From Tenacibaculum sp. MAR_2009_124 (GTDB taxonomy: Bacteria; Bacteroidota; Bacteroidia; Flavobacteriales; Flavobacteriaceae): a DNA stretch of 64,000 nt. Below, piece after piece: positions 9,676-17,959 of the stretch (positions are counted from its first letter, which is position 1; each line of letters starts with the position of its first letter). Under the pieces are notes generated by a model that was given only the letters and a program-made list of their open reading frames with translations, was not told the origin of the DNA and did no database searches. The DNA is taken from assembly GCF_900105455.1 (NCBI RefSeq), contig NZ_FNSF01000002.1, positions 365,501-429,500 of the forward strand, written 5' to 3'. A program made the translations under genes and the position numbers.

Positions 9676-9936
9676 TTATAAAATCCAGTTTCTGTTAATA
9701 GTCCTTTTTAAGTAGAGAAATCTTTCTTTTTTTTCGAAGGATTTAAGGGGTATCAGAAGTTTAAAAAAAGCACAAGATAAAATAAGTATCAACGAAGTTA
9801 AAGAAAGACGTTTAGTAATATTGATTTTATAATATAGAAGTTCTTTAATAATGATGATAAAGACTATTGAACTTACGACTAGTGCAGTCGTAAGCCATGT
9901 CTTGGTGAACTTTTCCTCTTTCCTGAATATTTTCAT
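9676..9936 (-). CDS. Small membrane protein of the SPFH operon
   Basis: 86 residues. A charged N-terminus (MKIFRKEEKFTK) is followed by two or three hydrophobic segments (TTALVVSSIVFIIIIKELLYY and LTSLILILSCAFFKLLIPL) and a basic tail. No named family is recognised. It begins 9 bp after the DUF4177 gene stop and ends 8 bp before the Arc-like gene, so it is almost certainly translated from the same mRNA as the SPFH protein. A partner role for the SPFH assembly in the membrane is inference. Confidence 0.65.
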   Translation of the reverse strand: MKIFRKEEKFTKTWLTTALVVSSIVFIIIIKELLYYKINITKRLSLTSLILILSCAFFKLLIPLKSFEKKERFLYLKRTINRNWIL

Positions 9937-9945
9937 GTTAAATAA

Positions 9946-10104
9946 TTAACGATTTTTATCTCTTTCTAAAACGATATTTGTCCAGCCCTCTCCCAAATGC
10001 TTTAAATTCCACCCTTCTCTTGCGTATTGATTTAGGAGATCTTCAAGTTTTTGATATCTATTTCTTAGCCCCAGTTTCGGCATGATAACTTTATATTCTT
10101 TCAT
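9946..10104 (-). CDS. DUF4177 family small protein
   Basis: 52 residues, found by reading the gap between two longer genes: ATG at 10104, TAA at 9946. The pattern MKEYKVIMPK, then a helix KLEDLLNQYAREGWNLKHL and a final strand TNIVLERDKNR, matches DUF4177 (YKV...LEDxLNxxAxxGWxL...). DUF4177 proteins are small alpha/beta proteins of unknown role, often next to membrane or signalling genes. It lies 13 bp after the SPFH gene in the same direction. Confidence 0.8.
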   Translation of the reverse strand: MKEYKVIMPKLGLRNRYQKLEDLLNQYAREGWNLKHLGEGWTNIVLERDKNR

Positions 10105-10117
10105 TTGTTCGTTTTTA

Positions 10118-10978
10118 TTAATGATTAAGAGTTCCAGTGTTTACAACTGGCGAAGCTTCTTTGTCTCCACATAGTACAATCATTAAATTACTAACCATTG
10201 CTGCTTTACGGTCTTCATCAAGTTCCACAATTTCCTTTTTATTTAACTCCTCCAAAGCCATTTCTACCATACTAACAGCTCCTTCAACGATTTTATGTCT
10301 GGCAGCAACAATAGCAGTAGCCTGCTGTCTTTTTAGCATAGCGCTTGCAATTTCTTGGGCATAAGCCAAATACCCAATTCGAGCTTCCAAAACCTCTATT
10401 CCAGCAATGGATAAACGCTCTTCTAGTTCTTTTTCTAGAGCATCGCTAACTTCGTTAACACTAGAACGTAATGTAATATCTTCCTCATGATCTTCATCCG
10501 CGAAGTTGTCATAAGGATACATACTAGCTAATTTTCTAACTGCCGCATCGGTTTGAACGCGAACAAAGTTTTCATAATTGTCAACATCGAAAGCTGCTTT
10601 ATATGTTTCGGTAACTCTCCAAACTAAGATGGTACTAATCATTACAGGGTTACCAAGTTTGTCATTAACTTTTAGCCTTTCACTATCAAAATTACTTGCT
10701 CTTAAAGAAATTGTCTTCTTTTTATATAGCGGGTTAGCCCAGAATAGACCATTTTGTTTTACGGTTCCTACATATTTTCCAAATAGAAGAATAACCTTTG
10801 AGGAATTAGGGTTGACTAAAATAAAGCCAAAGAAAAGAATAAAGCCAACCAGTGTTGCTAGAAGGTATACTGGGGTTTCCTCTCTTATGCTCATAAAAAT
10901 ACCTCCAAAGAATAAAGTAATAGCTATAAAAATTAATAAATAGCCATTGGCTGGTTTGATGATTTTTTCTGCTTTCAT
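10118..10978 (-). CDS. SPFH (stomatin/prohibitin/flotillin/HflK) domain protein
   Basis: 286 residues. Two hydrophobic segments (about 12-32 and 36-56) anchor the protein, followed by KVILLFGKYVGTVKQNGLFWANPLY, the start of an SPFH domain. A helical stretch (LEKELEERLSIAGIEVLEARIGYLAYAQEIASAMLKRQQA) is the usual oligomerisation region. The end (ELDEDRKAAMVSNLMIVLCGDKEASPVV) is conserved in Bacteroidota SPFH proteins. Such proteins form ring or cage scaffolds in the inner membrane. It heads a four-gene operon with DUF4177, membrane and Arc-like proteins. Its cargo or client is unknown. Confidence 0.9.
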   Translation of the reverse strand: MKAEKIIKPANGYLLIFIAITLFFGGIFMSIREETPVYLLATLVGFILFFGFILVNPNSSKVILLFGKYVGTVKQNGLFWANPLYKKKTISLRASNFDSERLKVNDKLGNPVMISTILVWRVTETYKAAFDVDNYENFVRVQTDAAVRKLASMYPYDNFADEDHEEDITLRSSVNEVSDALEKELEERLSIAGIEVLEARIGYLAYAQEIASAMLKRQQATAIVAARHKIVEGAVSMVEMALEELNKKEIVELDEDRKAAMVSNLMIVLCGDKEASPVVNTGTLNH

Positions 10979-11091
10979 AAATATTTATTTAATATGATAT
11001 TAATTTGATGTCATAAAGATATAAAAATATTTTTTAACTAAGCAAATTTTTATAAACTCTATTTTATAACTTAGCCGAAAATCAATTTAGT

Positions 11092-11871
11092 ATGGAGGGA
11101 CGTTTCTTAATTGTTGTTTTGAGTTTTATTTTAACTATTGAAAGTTTTTCAAATAATACATGGGGGCCAACTGGGCATAGAGCTACAGGGGAAATAGCAG
11201 AAAAACATTTGACAAGGAGAGCTAAGAGAAAAATTCAGAAATTATTAAAAGGTGAGAGTTTGGCCTTTGTGTCAACATTTGCTGATGAAATAAAATCGGA
11301 TAGAAAGTATAGTAAGTTTTATCCGTGGCATTACGTAAATATGTCAACGAATAAGACCTATGGGATAAGTGCAAAAAACAAACGGGGCGATTTAGTAACC
11401 GGTATTGAGTATTGCATTGAGGTTTTGAAATCAAAGAAAAGTTCTGAGGAGGATAAGCGGTTTTATCTCAAAATGCTAGTTCACTTTATAGGTGATTTAC
11501 ATCAGCCTATGCATATAGGAAAAAAAGAAGATAAAGGGGGGAATACAATTCAAGTGCAATGGCATGGTAAAGGAACCAATTTGCATAGAGTTTGGGATGA
11601 AGACTTATTGAATCAATGGGGTATGAGCTATTTAGAACTGGCAAGAAATGCTGAACATTTGTCAAAGGAAGAGTTAAAGAAAATAAAGAGTGGTACCGTT
11701 GTCGATTGGGTTCATGATACACATGAATTAACCAAGAGAGTTTATAATTCTGCGGAATCAGGCGAAAATTTGCGTTATCGATATTCCTACGTGTACATGC
11801 CCATTGTTCGAGAGCAATTACAAAAAGGAGGAGTTCGACTGGCTAAGTTGCTAAATGATATTTTTGGATAG
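11092..11871 (+). CDS. S1/P1 family nuclease, secreted
   Basis: 259 residues. Signal cleavage falls just before W24, which matches the family rule that the mature N-terminal tryptophan binds zinc. Further zinc ligands are visible: H29 in WGPTGHR, the aspartate of FADEIK, the histidine of WHYVN, HFIGD with HQPMH, and LHRVWDED. These form a trinuclear zinc site that cleaves single-stranded nucleic acids and 3'-phosphomonoesters. The length fits the family. It is a stand-alone gene divergent from the SPFH operon and probably acts in the periplasm or outside the cell in nucleotide scavenging. Confidence 0.92.
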   Translation: MEGRFLIVVLSFILTIESFSNNTWGPTGHRATGEIAEKHLTRRAKRKIQKLLKGESLAFVSTFADEIKSDRKYSKFYPWHYVNMSTNKTYGISAKNKRGDLVTGIEYCIEVLKSKKSSEEDKRFYLKMLVHFIGDLHQPMHIGKKEDKGGNTIQVQWHGKGTNLHRVWDEDLLNQWGMSYLELARNAEHLSKEELKKIKSGTVVDWVHDTHELTKRVYNSAESGENLRYRYSYVYMPIVREQLQKGGVRLAKLLNDIFG

Positions 11872-12026
11872 TTGTTAGTATTCTTATTGAAAATTAATAG
11901 AAGGTAGAGCTAAGGTTTTACCTTTTTTATTTCCTTGATTTTATACATTTTTGCTTGTTAATGTTTTGTTAAGTAGTATCGAATGGGATTTAATTGATTA
12001 TTTTTAGAGGTAACTAATGTTTTGTT

Positions 12027-12530
12027 ATGCTGAAAAAAAATATCTGCTTTTCTATTGTGTTAATGATGTTGTTTTGTACTGAGGTAAAATCTCAGGAAAA
12101 CGAAGAGTTTAAGGTTAATGTTCTAAACTATGAACAATTAAAACCTTTGTTAAATAAAAAAGATAGTAAAATATATGTAGTAAACTTTTGGGCAACTTGG
12201 TGCGTTCCATGTGTGAAAGAACTTCCTGCGTTTGAGAAATTAAATAAAGAATATAAAAATAAAAATGTAGAGGTTATCTTGGTGAGTCTTGATTTGGCGC
12301 GTCAAAAGGAAAGAAGTGTAATTCCTTTCTTAAAAAAGAAGAATATCCGATCGTCAGTTTTAATATTTAACGATTCTAACGAACAGTTTTGGATAGAAGA
12401 TATAGCGAAAGAATGGACGGGATCGATACCTGCGACTATTATATATAACAAAAAGAAAAGAAAATTCTATGAACAATCATTTGACTATGAGGAGTTAAAA
12501 AATGAGTTACAAACCTTTTTAAAACAATAA
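12027..12530 (+). CDS. TlpA-like exported thioredoxin-fold protein
   Basis: 167 residues with a signal peptide ending near VKSQ. NFWATWCVPCVKELPAFEKL holds the redox pair C59-x-x-C62. GSIPATIIY supplies the cis-proline loop. This is a TlpA/ResA-type thiol-disulfide oxidoreductase, likely periplasmic, that reduces or isomerises cysteine pairs during cytochrome or envelope protein maturation. The next gene starts 4 bp after its stop and encodes a second thioredoxin-fold protein, so the pair is translated from one mRNA. Confidence 0.88.
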   Translation: MLKKNICFSIVLMMLFCTEVKSQENEEFKVNVLNYEQLKPLLNKKDSKIYVVNFWATWCVPCVKELPAFEKLNKEYKNKNVEVILVSLDLARQKERSVIPFLKKKNIRSSVLIFNDSNEQFWIEDIAKEWTGSIPATIIYNKKKRKFYEQSFDYEELKNELQTFLKQ

Positions 12531-12534
12531 AATC

Positions 12535-13149
12535 ATGAAACTTTTAAAAACTGTTTTTTTACTTACATTGGTAACAATGTTAGCGTCGTTTACAACACAA
12601 CCTCCAAAAGGGTATAAAGTAGGGGATATTGTCGCGGATTTTTCTTTGAAAAATGTTGATGGCAAAATGGTTTCTTTGGCAGACTATAAACAGGCGAGAG
12701 GATTTATCGTAATTTTTACATGTAATATGTGCCCTTACTCCGTAGCTAATGAAGATAGAATAATTGCTTTGGATAAAAAGTTTAAGAAGAAGGGATATCC
12801 TGTAATTGCAATTAACCCTAATGATCCGGCCGTAACACCAGGGGATAGTTTTGAAGGTATGCAGAAGAGAGCTAAAGAAAAAGGCTTTACGTTTCCATAT
12901 TTATTTGATGAAAAACAAGAAGTGTATCCAGAATACGGAGCAACTAAAACACCTCACGTTTATATCTTAAACAAGAGAAATGATAAATTAATAGTAGAGT
13001 ATATAGGGGCTATTGATGATAGTTCATTGGATGAGAAAAAAGTAAAAGTACCTTTTGTGGAAAATGCTATTTCTTCTATTATGAAAGGAGAGAAACCCGC
13101 AAAGACATATACTAGAGCTATTGGTTGTAGTATTAAAACTAAAAAATAA
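12535..13149 (+). CDS. Exported AhpC/TSA-like thioredoxin-fold protein
   Basis: 204 residues. The signal segment is MKLLKTVFLLTLVTMLASF. VGDIVADFSLKNVDGKMVSLADYK is the AhpC/TSA-type entry strand. FTCNMCPYS holds the C63-x-x-C66 pair, and TKTPHVYIL gives the cis-proline. The CNMCPYS form is typical of the Bacteroidota-rich subfamily that ends with RxIGCSIK, also seen here. It is likely a periplasmic redox protein. The substrate is unknown. It is co-transcribed with the TlpA-like gene and followed by a terminator at 13168. Confidence 0.85.
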   Translation: MKLLKTVFLLTLVTMLASFTTQPPKGYKVGDIVADFSLKNVDGKMVSLADYKQARGFIVIFTCNMCPYSVANEDRIIALDKKFKKKGYPVIAINPNDPAVTPGDSFEGMQKRAKEKGFTFPYLFDEKQEVYPEYGATKTPHVYILNKRNDKLIVEYIGAIDDSSLDEKKVKVPFVENAISSIMKGEKPAKTYTRAIGCSIKTKK

Positions 13150-13167
13150 GAAGTAAAAAATAAAAAT

Positions 13168-13194
13168 CCCGAGAATTACTCTCGGGTTTTTTTT
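13168..13194. terminator. Convergent terminator between the thioredoxin-like and hydroxylase-like genes
   Basis: Stem CCCGAGA/TCTCGGG, followed by eight T on the plus strand and preceded by an A-rich tract. It therefore serves the plus-strand operon and probably the minus-strand gene that ends at 13193, whose stop codon lies in the T run. Confidence 0.9.
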
Positions 13195-13801
13195 ATTGGT
13201 TTATATTTTCTTTAATAATGTTTCTTAACCATTCATTTGGAATCATGTCTATAGTTAAATTGACCCTTTCTTCCTCTCCATAATTGGTTATCATATGAGG
13301 ATCATTTAATTTTAAATACCAACATTCACCAGGTTGCATATTTACAGGAATGTTGTTAAGGTAAAAGGTTACTTTTTCATTACTAATTATCGGAATTGTT
13401 AAGCGAACGACAGATTTTTCCACTTCTAAAGCTAATGTAGGATCGGTATGTTCCTTTACTACTTGGCCTGGAGCAAGTCTTAATAATCGAACTAAAGTGA
13501 CCTTTGTATTTTTTTTGAAAAAAGCAACAATACTTGTCAAGTACTCCGAGTCCTTTAGTTTTTCTGTATCAAGCCAAGCTGTCCATGAGCCATCAGCGTA
13601 ATCATCAGCCGGAGGAGGAAAAGGAATACTAGAGTCCACTAAATGAGCAGGTGATCTCAATGGAATGGCATCGTAGTAGTCATAATATGATAGATGTTTT
13701 TGTTTGAGTATTTCAAACTCCTCAAGCATCTTTTTAATATCAAAATTAAAAGGTAGTTTAATTCTATCCGTACGTACATCTATAGATTGTGTTTCAGACA
13801 T
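13193..13801 (-). CDS. Aspartyl/asparaginyl beta-hydroxylase-like 2OG-Fe(II) protein
   Basis: 202 residues, no signal peptide. VVKEHTDPTLALE supplies the H-x-D iron pair. RLTIPIISNEKVTFYLNN forms the core strands, and CWYLKLNDPHMITNYGEEERVNLTIDMI gives the distal histidine and the 2-oxoglutarate-binding arginine. This is the Asp_Arg_Hydrox cupin pattern. Bacterial members hydroxylate peptides or natural products. The substrate here is unknown. It is adjacent to, and 79 bp downstream of, the unrecognised gene ending at 13881? No: the neighbour at 13881-14639 lies upstream on the same strand, so the two may be functionally linked. Confidence 0.8.
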   Translation of the reverse strand: MSETQSIDVRTDRIKLPFNFDIKKMLEEFEILKQKHLSYYDYYDAIPLRSPAHLVDSSIPFPPPADDYADGSWTAWLDTEKLKDSEYLTSIVAFFKKNTKVTLVRLLRLAPGQVVKEHTDPTLALEVEKSVVRLTIPIISNEKVTFYLNNIPVNMQPGECWYLKLNDPHMITNYGEEERVNLTIDMIPNEWLRNIIKENINQ

Positions 13802-13880
13802 CGTTTGTGAAAGTTAGTAGTTGTTGGTTGAAAGCTAAGTTACAGTAAAATATTAAAAAAAATAAATGTATATGAAATGT

Positions 13881-14639
13881 TTATACGAGTTTGTATAATA
13901 TAGGTTGTGCTCCCACCTTGTTTGCATAAAAATTGTCTAAGACATAAGATTTGAAAGTTTTTTTGAAGATTAAATGCGGAACGATATTCCATAAATTATC
14001 CCAGCGGCAATGGTTAATAATGGTGTATTTCGAATCATCATTCGGTAATAATAGAGTGGAGTTGTTAAGTTTTGTTTCTTTCTCAAACCAACCAGCCGTA
14101 TATTCCCATACTAACAGATTTTGAATGGTGCTTTTAGCATAAAAATAATTAAACAAGAAAATACCTTGCTTAGTATGATCAACAGGGCCTATTTGTCGAA
14201 CGTTTGAGGCTTGAGTAATATGCGAATACGAAGACTTCATTTTTATTGTAGAGACTAGTTTATCGTATGTTTTACTCTTGAGCAATTTTTTAGCATTTTC
14301 AAGGGAATTTATTTCAATCAAAATAACAACATCAAATTTTGCTAAATGTGTTTTACTAATATTTTCTTGAACATATTTTCCTCGTCCTGGGGGAATTATA
14401 ATGGCACTGAAAACCGAGTAGTTGATAACTCCTGCTTCCTTCTTAATTTTTTCGGCTTGATGTTTACAGAATTTCAATACTGATTTTTTGCATGAAGATT
14501 TTCCTAAGAAAAAAGGAAAAGATGTTTTATCAATTTCTGCGGCAATATGAAGATATTGACTTGTGGTTGCTTTTACCAAAGTTACTTTTGGATAGTTTAA
14601 ATGTTTGTTCACAATAGTTAAAGGTGATTGAGTGTTCAT
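13881..14639 (-). CDS. Unrecognised cytosolic protein
   Basis: 252 residues without signal peptide or membrane segments. I do not recognise a family. Two similar strand-helix stretches (KFDVVILIEINSLENAKKLLKSKTYDKLV and, later, GIFLFNYFYAKSTIQNLLVWEYTAGWFEKET) suggest a duplicated ferredoxin-like (dimeric alpha/beta barrel) fold. This resembles proteins that bind small hydrophobic molecules. It lies 79 bp upstream of the 2OG-Fe(II) gene on the same strand, so a shared pathway is possible. Fold and linkage are inference. The ATG at 14639 is the only reasonable start. Confidence 0.55.
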   Translation of the reverse strand: MNTQSPLTIVNKHLNYPKVTLVKATTSQYLHIAAEIDKTSFPFFLGKSSCKKSVLKFCKHQAEKIKKEAGVINYSVFSAIIIPPGRGKYVQENISKTHLAKFDVVILIEINSLENAKKLLKSKTYDKLVSTIKMKSSYSHITQASNVRQIGPVDHTKQGIFLFNYFYAKSTIQNLLVWEYTAGWFEKETKLNNSTLLLPNDDSKYTIINHCRWDNLWNIVPHLIFKKTFKSYVLDNFYANKVGAQPILYKLV

Positions 14640-14861
14640 AGATTTGTGTTTATTAAGAATGTTTCAAATTTCCTTTATGAAAATGGTATTCTTTTTTACA
14701 TATGATAAAAAATCAGAAATCCTTTAAAATAGCTTTTGATGGTTAATTGGAAGTGTGGAAATGACTTTATTAAAAAAAAATGGTTTAAAAATTCACAGTA
14801 GACATTTTTTACTGTCTAATAATGTATAGTCGAAATTCATTGATTATAAAAAAAGAAACAA

Positions 14862-15356
14862 ATGTTTACAATTAGAAATTATTTTTTAACCGTATTGACT
14901 TTGGGATTCGTTTCTCTTAGTAATGCTCAAACAAACAAAAAAATGACAGCAAATTTTAATGAAGATCAGAAGAAAGTGTATAGTACAATTCGTAAAATGG
15001 TTAGTGCTTTTCAAAACAAAAACATTGATGGTGTACTTTCAACATATGAAGAAAACGCTGTGGTTATGTTCGAACCTCAGAAACCTGTTCAAGGAAAAGA
15101 AAATTTAAGAAAAGCTTTTAGTCAGTTTGTAATGTTCAATCCGACCTATAAATTCGGAGGACATGAGATTTATATTTCGGGGAATATCGCAAAACATATT
15201 TCACCTTGGAGCATGGTGGGGAATCTTCCCGACGGAACAGAGATAAAAGAAAGTGGTTTGTCTATAGCCATTTTAAGAAAGCAAGCCGATGGGAATTGGT
15301 TAATGATTCAAGACAATCCGCACGGGCAATATTTGTTAGAAAAGTTTAAAAAATAA
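14862..15356 (+). CDS. Secreted NTF2-like (SnoaL/DUF4440) protein
   Basis: 164 residues with a signal peptide ending near SNAQ. IRKMVSAFQNKNIDGVLSTYEENAVVMFEPQKPVQGKENLRKAFSQF is a clear cone-shaped NTF2-like/SnoaL pattern (helix, then VxxY, then GKExxxxxF). The end, SIAILRKQADGNWLMIQDNPHG, is the family's last strands. Such proteins bind or modify small molecules or act as stress proteins. The gene lies 51 bp before a sigma factor gene on the same strand, separated by an imperfect hairpin. Confidence 0.8.
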   Translation: MFTIRNYFLTVLTLGFVSLSNAQTNKKMTANFNEDQKKVYSTIRKMVSAFQNKNIDGVLSTYEENAVVMFEPQKPVQGKENLRKAFSQFVMFNPTYKFGGHEIYISGNIAKHISPWSMVGNLPDGTEIKESGLSIAILRKQADGNWLMIQDNPHGQYLLEKFKK

Positions 15357-15360
15357 AAAT

Positions 15361-15396
15361 AAACTCGCACGGATCTGTAAAAGGATTCGTGTGAGT
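15361..15396 (+). other. Imperfect hairpin between the NTF2-like and sigma genes
   Basis: AACTCGCACGGATC pairs with GATTCGTGTGAGTT through a 7-8 base loop, with two mismatches. There is no T run behind it. It could be a partial terminator, an attenuator or an mRNA-stability element that lowers sigma-factor expression relative to the gene before it. Confidence 0.5.
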
Positions 15397-15407
15397 TAAA
15401 ACAAAGT

Positions 15408-16202
15408 ATGAACGAACTACAATTAATAAAAGAAAGTTTAGAGGGGAATAAGAAAAGTTTGGCAAGTTTAATTAATTCTATACAAGAATATGTTTTTAAT
15501 ATTTCCTTACGATTTTTGTGGGATAGACTGGATGCTGAAGATGCCACTCAGGAAATTTTGGTCAAAGTGATAACCAATTTGAGTAAGTTTGAAAATAAGA
15601 GCAAGTTCAAAACTTGGGTATATCGAATTGCAACAAATTATTTAATCAATCTTAAAAAAACAGAAACAGAAAAAGTGTTGGTTTCTTTTGATATATATGC
15701 AGAAGATTTAAAAACTTTTAAAGGGCCTAAAGAATATAACTTACCGGATAAAGGGTTGTTAGAGAAAGAACTTAAAACAAGCTGCACTTTAGCAATGTTA
15801 CAGTGTTTAAGCAGAGAACATAGAGTAGCCTTCATTTTAGGAAGTATTTTAAAGTTAAAAAGCACTGTAGGCGCTGAAGTAATGAGTATCTCTCCAGAAA
15901 ATTTTCGAAAACGTTTAGAGAAATCAAGAAAGGTGTTAGGTAGTTTTTTAAATACGAATTGTGGTGTTTATAATCCGAAAAACTCATGTAGATGTAACGC
16001 GAGAGTTAATAGTGCTTTAAAATGCGGTCGAATTGTAAAGGGAAACCTAAATTTTGCAGATAAAGTAGAGCCTTACAATGAAGAAATGGAAGAATTAGGT
16101 TCGTTGTCAGGAATTTATCAAAATCACGGTTCTTTTAAAAATAATATGGATTTTGTAGGTAATTTAAATGAACTTATACAAAGTAAGAAAATACTGCAGT
16201 AG
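15408..16202 (+). CDS. Sigma-70 family RNA polymerase sigma factor with a cysteine-containing extension
   Basis: 264 residues. Region 2 is clear (LRFLWDRLDAEDATQEILVKVITNLSKFENKSKFKTWVYRIATNYLINL). A region 4-like part follows (CLSREHRVAFILGSILKLKSTVGAEVMSISPENFRKRLEKSRKVL). An extension of about 80 residues starts with the cluster CGVYNPKNSCRC and continues with a charged tail. The extension is reminiscent of a redox- or metal-sensing or carrier-type module found on one sigma-factor subfamily. Target promoters cannot be told from the window. No anti-sigma gene is adjacent. Confidence 0.82.
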   Translation: MNELQLIKESLEGNKKSLASLINSIQEYVFNISLRFLWDRLDAEDATQEILVKVITNLSKFENKSKFKTWVYRIATNYLINLKKTETEKVLVSFDIYAEDLKTFKGPKEYNLPDKGLLEKELKTSCTLAMLQCLSREHRVAFILGSILKLKSTVGAEVMSISPENFRKRLEKSRKVLGSFLNTNCGVYNPKNSCRCNARVNSALKCGRIVKGNLNFADKVEPYNEEMEELGSLSGIYQNHGSFKNNMDFVGNLNELIQSKKILQ

Positions 16203-16224
16203 TAAAATTTTGAAGAAATAAAAG

Positions 16225-16789
16225 CTATTTAGCGCGGATTCTGCTAAGGGAAACCTGAGTAATACCTAAGTAGTTCGACAAATCGCCTAAGCTTACTCGT
16301 TGCATTAGAAAAGGGAAGTTTTTCATAAAGTTCTCATACCTGTTTTTGGCTTCCTCTTCTAACATTTCACTAATTCTTTCCATCATGTTTTTATTAGCCA
16401 TGGTCATAAATTTTCGATAAAAGGTTTCGATAGCATGGTGGTGTTTGCATAAAAGTTCAAACTCAGTAATACTAATTTGAATTAAGGAAGTGTTTTCAAT
16501 AGCAATAAGTTTATATTTCGATTTTTTTCCGGTCATATAATTATCTAGATTGGTGAAAAGTATGTTTTCCGAAAAAAAAACGCATTATAAAATCTTTGTC
16601 TTCAGATGAAAAGCATAGTTTGGTTAACCCTCTTGTTATAAAGTATAGGTGATTGCAATGTGAATTCTCTCTTAAAATAGGTTCGCCTTTTTTGAAAGAT
16701 TTAGTTTCAAAGTTAACATTGCGTAGCGCTTTCTCCGCACTAATGTCAAGAGTAGATATTTGATGACAGAAATTTATAAATGCTTCCAT
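16225..16789 (-). pseudogene. Crp/Fnr-type regulator split by a frameshift
   Basis: Two frames together make one regulator. The 5' part (16789 to about 16580) encodes the cyclic-nucleotide-binding domain (FKKGEPILRENSHCNHLYFITRGLTKL...DKDFIMRFFF). The 3' part (about 16570 to 16225) continues with ENILFTNLDNYMTGKKSKYKL and ends in a helix-turn-helix (RVSLGDLSNYLGITQVSLSRIRAK). They are joined at a run of nine A on the plus strand (16572-16580). Removing one base at this junction gives a normal 188-residue protein. The break could be real, a phase-variable tract or a sequencing error. The intact product would be a Crp-like activator. Confidence 0.85.
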
Positions 16790-16811
16790 AAGTTTTAACT
16801 GAGAATAACAA

Positions 16812-17843
16812 CTAAAGTTCGGAAACTTTTAAGCGAGCTTTAGCCGTAACCGAAACGTCCGAATATTCCTTTTTCAAATATTTCAAATAACCACTAATGG
16901 CTATCATTGCGGCATTATCAGTTGTGTATTCAAATTTTGGAATATAGGTTGTCCAGCCCCAATGTTTTTCAGCTAGTTGGAGACGTTTTCTGATTTCAGA
17001 GTTTGCAGAAACTCCACCAGCAATAGCAACGTGCTTTATTTCTGTATGTTTAACGGCATTTTTTATTTTTTCCATCAATATTTCAATAATGGTATATTGA
17101 ATTGAAGCGCAGATATCATAAAGGTTTTCTTTAATAAAATCAGGGTTTTCTTTGACGCTTCTTTGGATGAAATATAAAATTCCTGTTTTTAAACCGCTAA
17201 AACTAAACTTTAAATCACCAACTTTTGGTTTCGTAAATTTAAAAGCTTTTGGATTTCCATGTTGGGCATATTTATCGATTAAAGGGCCTCCAGGGTAAGG
17301 GAGACCAAGAATTTTAGCTGATTTATCAAAAGCTTCTCCTACAGCATCATCAATGGTTTCTCCCAGAATTTCCATATCAAAATGATCCGTGATTTTTACA
17401 ATTTGAGTATGTCCTCCGCTAATAGTTAAGCATAAAAAAGGAAAAGGAGGGATTTTACTATTTTCTTCTTTGATAAAGTGAGCCAAAATATGTGCCTGCA
17501 TATGGTTCACATCAATTAAAGGAATATTTAAGCCTAGAGCCAATGATTTTGCAAATGAAGTGCCAACAAGTAAAGAGCCCATTAAGCCTGGGCCTCTTGT
17601 AAAGGCTACAGCATTTAAATCTTTCTTTGTAATACCTGCTTGTTCAATAGCTTGTTGCACAACAGGAACAATGTTTTGTTGATGAGCTCTTGAAGCAAGT
17701 TCAGGCACAACGCCTCCGTATTTAGCATGAACTTCTTGATTGGCTACAATATTACTTAATACTTTACCATCACAAACAATAGAAGCACTTGTGTCATCAC
17801 AAGAGCTTTCAATACCTAAAATGTATGTTTTTTTTGTGCTCAA
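16812..17843 (-). CDS. tsaD: tRNA N6-adenosine threonylcarbamoyltransferase TsaD
   Basis: 343 residues, full length. ILGIESSCDDTSASIV opens the ASKHA fold. AFTRGPGLMGSLLVG, the metal-binding DVNHMQAHILAHF and LTISGGHTQIV follow, and AIAGGVSANSEIRKRL is near the end. TsaD transfers threonylcarbamoyl from TC-AMP to A37 of ANN-decoding tRNAs, together with TsaB and TsaE. The start is TTG at 17843. No ATG fits the conserved N-terminus. It is divergent from tamB, with 116 bp between the two starts. Confidence 0.97.
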   Translation of the reverse strand: MSTKKTYILGIESSCDDTSASIVCDGKVLSNIVANQEVHAKYGGVVPELASRAHQQNIVPVVQQAIEQAGITKKDLNAVAFTRGPGLMGSLLVGTSFAKSLALGLNIPLIDVNHMQAHILAHFIKEENSKIPPFPFLCLTISGGHTQIVKITDHFDMEILGETIDDAVGEAFDKSAKILGLPYPGGPLIDKYAQHGNPKAFKFTKPKVGDLKFSFSGLKTGILYFIQRSVKENPDFIKENLYDICASIQYTIIEILMEKIKNAVKHTEIKHVAIAGGVSANSEIRKRLQLAEKHWGWTTYIPKFEYTTDNAAMIAISGYLKYLKKEYSDVSVTAKARLKVSEL

Positions 17844-17959
17844 AATCTAAGAATTTCTAGCAAAAATATTCATAATGTGTTAGAAATTCGTTAAAAACTA
17901 ACTTTCTTTGTAATAAGGCAAATTTTTTGATGTTAGGTAATTACATTTGTTAATTAGTA

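Noticed and set aside
9483..9698. A 71-codon plus-strand frame over the Arc-like gene.
   Set aside because: The minus-strand frame at 9503-9667 gives a clear ribbon-helix-helix protein in an operon; the plus-strand frame has no family features.
14641..14700. A further degenerate copy of the palindromic element (AAAATGGTATT with TTTCAAATTT).
   Set aside because: Only about a dozen bases match and the arms do not pair; this can be chance in AT-rich DNA.
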